A stretch of DNA of 64,000 nt from Streptomyces sp. CA-278952 (GTDB taxonomy: Bacteria; Actinomycetota; Actinomycetes; Streptomycetales; Streptomycetaceae): NCBI RefSeq assembly GCF_028747205.1, contig NZ_CP112880.1:4588001-4652000 (forward strand). The letters run 5' to 3'. The notes under the pieces are model-generated. The model searched no databases and was not told the origin of the DNA. It saw nothing but the letters and a program-made list of their open reading frames with translations. Below, in pieces: positions 41,525-47,846 of this stretch (positions are counted from its first letter, which is position 1; the number at the start of each line of letters is the position of its first letter). Position numbers and translations under genes: made by a program.

Positions 41525-43264
41525 ATGCTCGACCACCTCATCCGCCGTGCGACCGTCGTGGACGGCACCGGCGGGCCCGCGTACACCGCCGACGTCGGTA
41601 TCCGGGGCGGCCGGATCGCCGTCGTCGCCGAGCCGGGGACGATCACCGAAGAGGCCGTCACCGGCGAGGACGCCGACGGGCTCGTCCTCGCCCCCGGCTT
41701 CGTCGACCCGCACACCCACTACGACGCCCAGCTCTTCTGGGACCCCTATGCCACCCCCTCCATGAACCACGGCGTCACCACCGTCGCGGGCGGCAACTGC
41801 GGGTTCACCCTCGCCCCGCTCCACCCCGACCGGCCCGAGGACGCCGACTACACCCGGCGGATGATGTCGCGGGTCGAGGGCATGGCGCTCGCCGCGCTGG
41901 AGGAAGGCGTCGACTGGAGCTGGTCCACCTTCCGCGAGTATCTCGACGCCCTCGAAGGCCGCATCGCCGTCAACGCCGGGTTCATGGTCGGGCACTGCGC
42001 CCTGCGCCGGCACGTCATGGGCGCGGACGCGGTCGGCGGGCAGCCCACGCCCGCGCAGCTGGACGCCATGCTCGCCCTCTTCCACGACGCGATGGACGCC
42101 GGGGCCTGGGGGCTCTCCACCACCCAGTCCTCCACCCACTCCGACGGCGACGGCGAGCCCGTCGCCTCCCGGCACGCCCGGCCCGAGGAGCTGCTCGCCC
42201 TGTCCCGCGCGGTCGGCGAGCACGAGGGGACGCAGCTGGAGGCGATCGTCGCCGGCTGCCTGGACCAGTTCTCCGACGAGGAGATCGACCTCTTCGTCGA
42301 CATGACCGCCGCCGCCGGACGCCCGCTCAACTGGAACGTCCTCACCATCGACGCCGCCGTCCCCGAACGCGTACCGCGCCAGTTGATCCCGAGTGAGCGG
42401 GCCCGCCGCGCCGGCGGGCGGATCGTGGCCCTCACCATGCCGATCCTCACCCCGATGAACATGTCGCTCGGCACCTTCTGCGCCCTCAACCTCATCCCCG
42501 GCTGGGGCGAGATCCTCGCCCTCCCCGTCCCCGAGCGGATCGAACGCCTCCGGGACGCCGGCACCCGCGCCGAGATGCTGCGCCGCGCCGACAGCAAGGA
42601 GGCCGGGGTCTTCCGCCGGCTCGCCCACTTCGGCCGGTACGTCATCGGGGACACCTACAGCGCCGCCAACGAGGGGCTCAGCGGGCGGGTCGTCAACGAC
42701 ATCGCCGCCGAGCGCGGCCAGGACGCCTTCCACTGCCTGGTCGAGATCTGCGCCGCCGACGACCTGCGGACGGTCCTGTGGCCGATGCCCACCGACAACG
42801 ACCCGGACTCCTGGGCGCTGCGGCAGCGGACCTGGGAGCACGAGGACGTCCTGCTCGGCGGCTCGGACGCGGGCGCGCACCTGGACCGGATGTGCGGGGC
42901 CCCGTACACCACGCGCTTCCTCGGGGACTGTCTGCGGGGGCGGAGACTCGTCTCCCTGACCGCCGCCGTCAAGATGCTCACCGACGACCCGGCGCGGCTC
43001 TTCGGGCTGCGTGAGCGCGGGCGGATCGAGGAGGGCTTCCACGCCGACCTCGTCCTCTTCGACCCCGAGCGGATCGACGCCGGGCCCGCCACGCTCGTCC
43101 ACGACCTGCCCGGGGACAGCCCGCGCCTGGACTCCAAGGCCATCGGGATCGTCTCCGTACGCGTCAACGGGGTCGAGACCCTGCGCGACGACAAGGTGAC
43201 GGGGGCGGTGCCGGGCACGGTGCTGCGCTCGGGCCGCGACACCCGGACGGTGAGTACGGCGTGA
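41525..43264 (+). CDS. Amidohydrolase family protein (N-acyl-D-amino-acid deacylase-like)
   Basis: A 579-residue metal-dependent amidohydrolase of the D-aminoacylase group. Motifs: DPHTHYDAQLFWDP (metal-binding HxH), GGNCGF, GHCALRRHVMG (Cys/His near the metal), and the catalytic Asp in LLGGSDAGAHLDRM; the C-terminal segment FHADLVLFDPERI is typical. It would hydrolyse an N-acyl, carbamoyl or cyclic amide bond. ATG 41525 follows AAGGGA with 7-nt spacing. It overlaps the aldehyde dehydrogenase gene by 4 bp. Clustering with LLM monooxygenase and ALDH suggests stepwise catabolism of an amide-containing compound; substrate unknown. Confidence 0.82.
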   Translation: MLDHLIRRATVVDGTGGPAYTADVGIRGGRIAVVAEPGTITEEAVTGEDADGLVLAPGFVDPHTHYDAQLFWDPYATPSMNHGVTTVAGGNCGFTLAPLHPDRPEDADYTRRMMSRVEGMALAALEEGVDWSWSTFREYLDALEGRIAVNAGFMVGHCALRRHVMGADAVGGQPTPAQLDAMLALFHDAMDAGAWGLSTTQSSTHSDGDGEPVASRHARPEELLALSRAVGEHEGTQLEAIVAGCLDQFSDEEIDLFVDMTAAAGRPLNWNVLTIDAAVPERVPRQLIPSERARRAGGRIVALTMPILTPMNMSLGTFCALNLIPGWGEILALPVPERIERLRDAGTRAEMLRRADSKEAGVFRRLAHFGRYVIGDTYSAANEGLSGRVVNDIAAERGQDAFHCLVEICAADDLRTVLWPMPTDNDPDSWALRQRTWEHEDVLLGGSDAGAHLDRMCGAPYTTRFLGDCLRGRRLVSLTAAVKMLTDDPARLFGLRERGRIEEGFHADLVLFDPERIDAGPATLVHDLPGDSPRLDSKAIGIVSVRVNGVETLRDDKVTGAVPGTVLRSGRDTRTVSTA

Positions 43265-44727
43265 GCGGCAGCAGCCCCGGCAAGCTCTTCATCGGCGGGG
43301 AGTGGACCGAGCCCGCCGCCGGGCACTACGAGGTCATCGACCCCGCCACCGAGGAGGTCGTCGGCCTCGCCCCGGAGGCGAGCCGCGCCCAGGTGTACGA
43401 GGCCGCCGCGGCGGCGCGCGCCGCCTTCGGGCCCTGGTCGCGGACCCGGCCCGAGGAGCGTGCCGCGATCCTCGACCGGGCCGCCGACCTCGTCCGGCGG
43501 GACTTCGCCGCCCACGCCGAGGTCGCGCGGGCGGAGAGCGGCGCCACCGCCTCCACCGCCCGGTCCCTGCAGGTGGGGGTGGGCATCGCCCGCTTCCGGC
43601 GGTACGCGCGAGGGGCGCTGGAACCCGTCGAGGAGGCCGTCGTACCTCAGATCAACGAGGCCGGTCCGATGGGGCGGGCCGGGGTCTTCGGGGCGCTGGC
43701 CGTCCGCCAGCCGGTCGGCGTGGTCACGTGCGTCACCTCGTACAACAACCCCTGGGCCAACCCGGCGGGCAAGATCGCGCCCGCGCTCGCGATGGGCAAC
43801 ACGGTCGTGGTGAAGCCTGCCCCGCAGGACCCGCTCTCCGTCTACCGGATGGCCGCCGCCCTCGCGGAGGCGGGTGTTCCGCCGGGCGTCGTGAACGTCG
43901 TCACCGGGTCGGGCGCGGAGGTGGGGGAGGCCGCGGTCGACGCCCCGGAGGTCGACATGGTCAGCTTCACCGGGTCCACCGCCGTGGGGCAGCGCATCGC
44001 GGAGGTGTGCGGGCGCGGGATGAAGCGGCAGCTGATGGAGCTGGGCGGCAAGGGGGCGGCGCTCGTCCTCGACGACGCCGACGTGGACGTGGCCGTCGCG
44101 GGCATCGGCACGACGTTCTCGTTCTACAGCGGACAGATCTGTACGGCTCCGACCCGCGTCCTGGTCCACCGGTCCCGGCAGGACGAGCTGATCGCCGCGC
44201 TCACCGCGTACGCGAACCGGCTCACCGTCGGCGACCCCCGCGACCGGGCCACCGTCGTCGGCCCGGTCATCTCGGCGGCCCACCGCGACCGTGTCGAGGC
44301 GTACGTGGAGCTGGGCCGGAAGGAGGGCGCGCGGGTCGTCACGGGCGGCGTCCGGCCCGGCCACCTGGACCGGGGCTTCTACGTGGCGCCCACGCTGCTG
44401 GCCGACTGCACCCCGGACATGCGGGTGGTCCGCGAGGAGATCTTCGGGCCGGTCGTGGTGGTCGTCCCCTTCGACGACGAGGAGGAGGGCGTCGCCCTGG
44501 CCAACGACAGCGACTACGGCCTCATCGACTACGTGTGGTCCGGGGACGTGGCCCGCGCCTTCCGGATCGCCCGCCGGCTGCGCGCGGGCGGGGTCGGCGT
44601 CAACACGGTCGGGCGGAACATGGAGGCCCCGTTCGGCGGGTTCAAGAAGAGCGGGGTGGGGCGGGACGTGGGCTCGTACGCGCTGCACGCCTACAGCGAG
44701 ACACAGGCGATCGTCTGGCCCGGCTGA
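43261..44727 (+). CDS. Aldehyde dehydrogenase family protein
   Basis: A 488-residue NAD(P)-dependent aldehyde dehydrogenase. Motifs: TSYNNPWANPAGKIAPALAMGN (cofactor entrance), FTGSTAVG, general base in MELGGKG and the catalytic Cys in SGQICTAPTR, then EEIFGPV near the end. GTG 43261 overlaps the amidohydrolase stop, so the aldehyde is probably a product of that pathway. Full length, with no loss of key residues. About 230 bp separate it from the permease gene. Confidence 0.9.
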   Translation: MSGSSPGKLFIGGEWTEPAAGHYEVIDPATEEVVGLAPEASRAQVYEAAAAARAAFGPWSRTRPEERAAILDRAADLVRRDFAAHAEVARAESGATASTARSLQVGVGIARFRRYARGALEPVEEAVVPQINEAGPMGRAGVFGALAVRQPVGVVTCVTSYNNPWANPAGKIAPALAMGNTVVVKPAPQDPLSVYRMAAALAEAGVPPGVVNVVTGSGAEVGEAAVDAPEVDMVSFTGSTAVGQRIAEVCGRGMKRQLMELGGKGAALVLDDADVDVAVAGIGTTFSFYSGQICTAPTRVLVHRSRQDELIAALTAYANRLTVGDPRDRATVVGPVISAAHRDRVEAYVELGRKEGARVVTGGVRPGHLDRGFYVAPTLLADCTPDMRVVREEIFGPVVVVVPFDDEEEGVALANDSDYGLIDYVWSGDVARAFRIARRLRAGGVGVNTVGRNMEAPFGGFKKSGVGRDVGSYALHAYSETQAIVWPG

Positions 44728-44954
44728 GGGCACTTCCGCGGGGCGCGGGAAAATTTTGAACCCGTACGAAACGGACAGTGCTGCGATTACCGTACGTCGC
44801 CACGCCTGGCTGAGTGGCATGCATTGCAAGGCGTCATGTGAATGTCGCCTTGAATTGGTCAAGCGTTTCGGGGGAGTTGGCTGATATATCCAAGGGTGAG
44901 ACGTTGGAGTCTCACGCTCCGGATGTGGATATCGCAGCGCATAGCGTCCTCCTC
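44728..44954. promoter_or_regulatory. Permease upstream region with two inverted repeats
   Basis: A relatively AT-rich stretch with inverted repeats CAAGGCG/CGCCTTG (44827-44833, 44846-44852) and GTGAGAC/GTCTCAC (44896-44902, 44909-44915). No copy of the 15-bp CTGACG palindrome is present, so the permease may be regulated separately from the upstream cluster. Confidence 0.45.
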
Positions 44955-46541
44955 ATGACTCAGCTGGACGCGCGGCCAGGGGCCGGAGACACGGTACGGG
45001 GAAGTGCCCCGGCCGACGGTGGTGACGGCCGCGGTGGCGTACGGGGCAAGGGACTCGGCGGGAACTCCGTCGGGCTCATGGGCAGCGCCGTCATCGGCGT
45101 CTCCACCGTCGCCCCCGTCTACTGCCTGACCTCCACCCTCGGCTCCACCGCCGGAGAGGTTGGCGTGCAGATGCCCGCCGTCTTCCTGGCCGGGTTCCTG
45201 CCGATGCTGCTCGTGGCCTTCGCCTACCGCGAGCTGAACCGGGCGATGCCGGACTGCGGCACCTCCTTCACCTGGACGGTGAAGGCGTTCGGCCCGCGCG
45301 TCGGCTGGATGTGCGGCTGGGGCCTGGTGATCGCGACGATCATCGTGCTGTCCAACCTGGCGGGCGTCGCCACCTCGTACTTCTGGCTGCTCGCGGGGGA
45401 GCTCACCGGCAGCGCGTCGGTCGCCGCCCTGGACGACAGCAAGCCGGTCCACATCCTCACCTGCCTGGTCCTCATCGCCGTCGCCACCGCCATCAGCTAC
45501 CGGGGCATGACCGCCACCAAGGGCATCCAGTACGCCCTGGTCGGGCTCCAGTTGGCCGTCCTCGCCGTGTTCGTGGCGATGGCCCTGAGCAAGGCGGGCA
45601 GCGGCGGGCCGGACTTCGCCTCCTCGCTCGACTTCTCCTGGTCCTGGCTGAACCCCTTCGCCGTCCAGTCCTTCGCGGCCTTCACCGCCGGGCTGTCCCT
45701 CTCGATCTTCATGTTCTGGGGCTGGGACGCCTGCCTGACCGCCAACGAGGAGACCACCGGCAGCGAGAAGACCCCCGGCCGCGCGGCCCTCATCGCGATG
45801 GTCGTCCTGGTCGGCTCCTACCTCGCCACCGGCATCGCCGCGCAGATGGCCGTCGGCTCCGGCACCTCCGGGCTCGGCCTCGCCAACCCGGACACCTCCG
45901 ACAACGTCTTCGCCGCCCTCGCCGGACCGGTGATGGGCCCCGGCCTCGGCGTCCTGCTCTTCCTCGCGGTCCTCGCCTCGGCCGCCGCCAGCCTCCAGAC
46001 CACGTTCATCCCGGTCGCCCGCACGGTGCTCGCGATGTCCGCGTACGAGGCGATGCCGGCCTCGTACGCCAAGGTCCACCCCCGCTTCAAGACCCCCGGC
46101 CGGGCGACGATCACGGCGGGCATCGGCACCGGCGTCTTCTACACCGTGATGACCCTGGTCAGCGAGCACGTCCTGGTCGACACCATCTACGCGCTCGGCC
46201 TCATGATCTGCTTCTACTACGCGCTGACCGCCTTCGCCTGCGCCTGGTACTTCCGCGCCGAACTGACCCGCTCCGTCCGGGACCTGGTCTTCAAGGGCCT
46301 CTTCCCGCTGCTCGGCGGAGCCCTGCTCGCCGCCGTCTTCGCCAAGACCCTCTACGACATGTGGGACCCGGCGTACGGCTCCGGGTCCTCGGTCCTCGGC
46401 GTCGGGTCGGTGTTCGTCATCGGGGTGGGGCTGCTGCTCCTCGGCGTCGTGCTGATGGTCGCGATGGAGCGCCGCAGCCCGGCGTTCTTCCGGGGCGAGA
46501 TCCTGACGAAGGAGACCCCGGCCCTCGTGGTCGAGGACTGA
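44955..46541 (+). CDS. APC family amino acid/amine permease
   Basis: A 528-residue polytopic transporter with about 12 helices. The APC signature is seen in GLMGSAVIGVSTVAPVYCLTSTLG (helix 1, unwound Gly-rich) and FMFWGWDACLTANEETTGSEKTPGRAAL (the helix 6-7 consensus with EE-T). The hydrophilic N-terminal 40 residues are Gly/Asp-rich. It likely imports an amino acid, amine or amide feeding the adjacent amidohydrolase/ALDH pathway; inferred from position only. I chose ATG 44955, but its ribosome binding site is weak and an in-frame GTG 27 nt upstream is possible. Confidence 0.85.
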   Translation: MTQLDARPGAGDTVRGSAPADGGDGRGGVRGKGLGGNSVGLMGSAVIGVSTVAPVYCLTSTLGSTAGEVGVQMPAVFLAGFLPMLLVAFAYRELNRAMPDCGTSFTWTVKAFGPRVGWMCGWGLVIATIIVLSNLAGVATSYFWLLAGELTGSASVAALDDSKPVHILTCLVLIAVATAISYRGMTATKGIQYALVGLQLAVLAVFVAMALSKAGSGGPDFASSLDFSWSWLNPFAVQSFAAFTAGLSLSIFMFWGWDACLTANEETTGSEKTPGRAALIAMVVLVGSYLATGIAAQMAVGSGTSGLGLANPDTSDNVFAALAGPVMGPGLGVLLFLAVLASAAASLQTTFIPVARTVLAMSAYEAMPASYAKVHPRFKTPGRATITAGIGTGVFYTVMTLVSEHVLVDTIYALGLMICFYYALTAFACAWYFRAELTRSVRDLVFKGLFPLLGGALLAAVFAKTLYDMWDPAYGSGSSVLGVGSVFVIGVGLLLLGVVLMVAMERRSPAFFRGEILTKETPALVVED

Positions 46542-46577
46542 TCCGTCGGGCCGTGCGGGGGCCCGTACGCTGAGGCC

Positions 46578-46943
46578 ATGACGCGACGTTCGATGGGGCA
46601 CTGGCTCCAGGTGGTCGGTATCGCCCACGGCGCAGTCGGAGCGGTGATCTACCGTGACGTGCTCGCCGAGATGGGGCGGGACGTGGTCGACTCCGTGCCC
46701 GACCGGGGCGACCGTGCCGCCGCCTTCTGGTTCATGGCCGCCGCCCCCACCCTGTGGCTGGGCGGCCGGCTGCTGCGCTCGGCGGAGGAGCACGACGACA
46801 TCCCGGCCCAGCGTGCGGCGGGCATCGCCCTGACCGCCGTCGGCGTGGTCGGCACGGTGGCCATGCCGAAGAGCGGGTTCCCGAGCCTGGTGGGGATCGG
46901 CGGTGTCCTGCTGCGCAGGTCGCTGCGGTCCGGGGGCGCGTAG
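46578..46943 (+). CDS. Small membrane protein, DUF6463-like
   Basis: A 121-residue protein with about three to four hydrophobic segments (LQVVGIAHGAVGAVIY, AAAFWFMAAAPTLWLGGRLL, AAGIALTAVGVVGTVAMP). The order resembles the DUF6463 family of small actinobacterial membrane proteins; the assignment is tentative and the function unknown. ATG 46578 lies 36 bp after the permease stop, so co-transcription is possible. Confidence 0.6.
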   Translation: MTRRSMGHWLQVVGIAHGAVGAVIYRDVLAEMGRDVVDSVPDRGDRAAAFWFMAAAPTLWLGGRLLRSAEEHDDIPAQRAAGIALTAVGVVGTVAMPKSGFPSLVGIGGVLLRRSLRSGGA

Positions 46944-46995
46944 GCACGTAGACGCGTAGGCGCGCACGGTGAGCGTCGCCGGAGCTGCCGGACCC

Positions 46996-47013
46996 CCGGG
47001 GCCGCCGCCCCGG
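46996..47013. terminator. Weak hairpin between convergent genes
   Basis: 7-bp stem ccggggc/gccccgg with a 4-nt loop, between stops at 46943 and 47032. Confidence 0.4.
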
Positions 47014-47031
47014 CGTCGAAGAGTCCGAGGT

Positions 47032-47760
47032 CTACGGCCGCCAGTAACCCAGCGCGTTCACCCGGTCCTTGGGCAGACCCAGCTCCTTGCGGAGGTACGC
47101 CGACAGGGTCCGGGTGGTCGCCGTGTCGCAGGCGACCCAGACGTACGCGTCCGTGCGGTCCTCGCCCAGCAGCTCCGGCAGGGCCGCCTTCACCTCGGAG
47201 ACGAGATGCGCGCCCGCCTCGCGGCGCTCCACGTGGTGCAGGGTGTGGTGGGCCCCGTCGAGGCGGAACGGGAGTTTCCGGTCCTCCTCGTGCGCGGTCT
47301 CGAACCAGATCGTCGCCGGGGTCGACGGGACCGCGTCCAGCAGGGAGTTGATCGCCGGCAGGGCCGCCGCGTCACCGATCACGAAGAGCCGCGAGGGCGC
47401 CGGGTCGGGCAGGGTGAAGCCGGTGCCCTGGAGCGTCGCGTCGATCGTCTCGCCGATCCCGACGGTCTTCGCCCAGTCGCAGGCGGGGCCCTCGTGCAGG
47501 GCGAATTCCAGACTGAACGTGCCCGTCTCCGGATCGGGGTCGACCAGGGTGTAGGCGCGCTGATGGGGTTTGCCGTCCTTCTCGAACCAGAGCCGCAGCC
47601 ACATGGTCGGGTGGGCCCCGCCGGTCGCGGCGAGCAGCCCGCCGTCGGTCACGTGGACCCGGCGGAAGCAGTCCGTGACCTGTTCCGTGCCGGTCACGGT
47701 GAACGTGAAGTCACGCCCCCTGAGCAGTTTGAGAACGACGCCTTCCCAGCCATGCCCCAC
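47032..47760 (-). CDS. Siderophore-interacting protein (FAD-binding ferric reductase)
   Basis: A 242-residue SIP-family protein. The N-terminal FAD-binding barrel contains RAYTLVDPD, the flavin-contact motif, and the C-terminal NAD(P)H domain has LFVIGDAAALPAI and the VWVACDTATTRTLSAYLRKELG tail. SIP proteins reduce ferric siderophores in the cytoplasm to release iron. GTG 47760 has AGGAG 6 nt upstream. Its promoter region holds a near-perfect iron box 51 bp before the start, so it is expected to be repressed by DmdR/IdeR with Fe(II). Confidence 0.88.
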   Translation of the reverse strand: MGHGWEGVVLKLLRGRDFTFTVTGTEQVTDCFRRVHVTDGGLLAATGGAHPTMWLRLWFEKDGKPHQRAYTLVDPDPETGTFSLEFALHEGPACDWAKTVGIGETIDATLQGTGFTLPDPAPSRLFVIGDAAALPAINSLLDAVPSTPATIWFETAHEEDRKLPFRLDGAHHTLHHVERREAGAHLVSEVKAALPELLGEDRTDAYVWVACDTATTRTLSAYLRKELGLPKDRVNALGYWRP

Positions 47761-47810
47761 GGTGTCTCCTGCCTCGCCCCGGTGCCCCGGCCCACTGCCA
47801 GAAGGTCACT

Positions 47811-47829
47811 TTAGGTTAGGCTAACCTAA
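47811..47829. promoter_or_regulatory. Iron box (DmdR/IdeR operator)
   Basis: TTAGGTTAGGCTAACCTAA, a 19-bp perfect palindrome about its central C apart from that base, matches the actinobacterial iron box. It is shared by the divergent SIP gene (start 47760) and the acylase-GNAT gene (start 47847 or later). Confidence 0.95.
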
Positions 47830-47846
47830 ATTTCGAGGGCTGGGGA

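Noticed and set aside
40022..43102. 1000-codon minus-strand open frame opposite the LLM and amidohydrolase genes
   Set aside because: Antisense shadow; the plus-strand frames have complete catalytic motifs and proper start signals.
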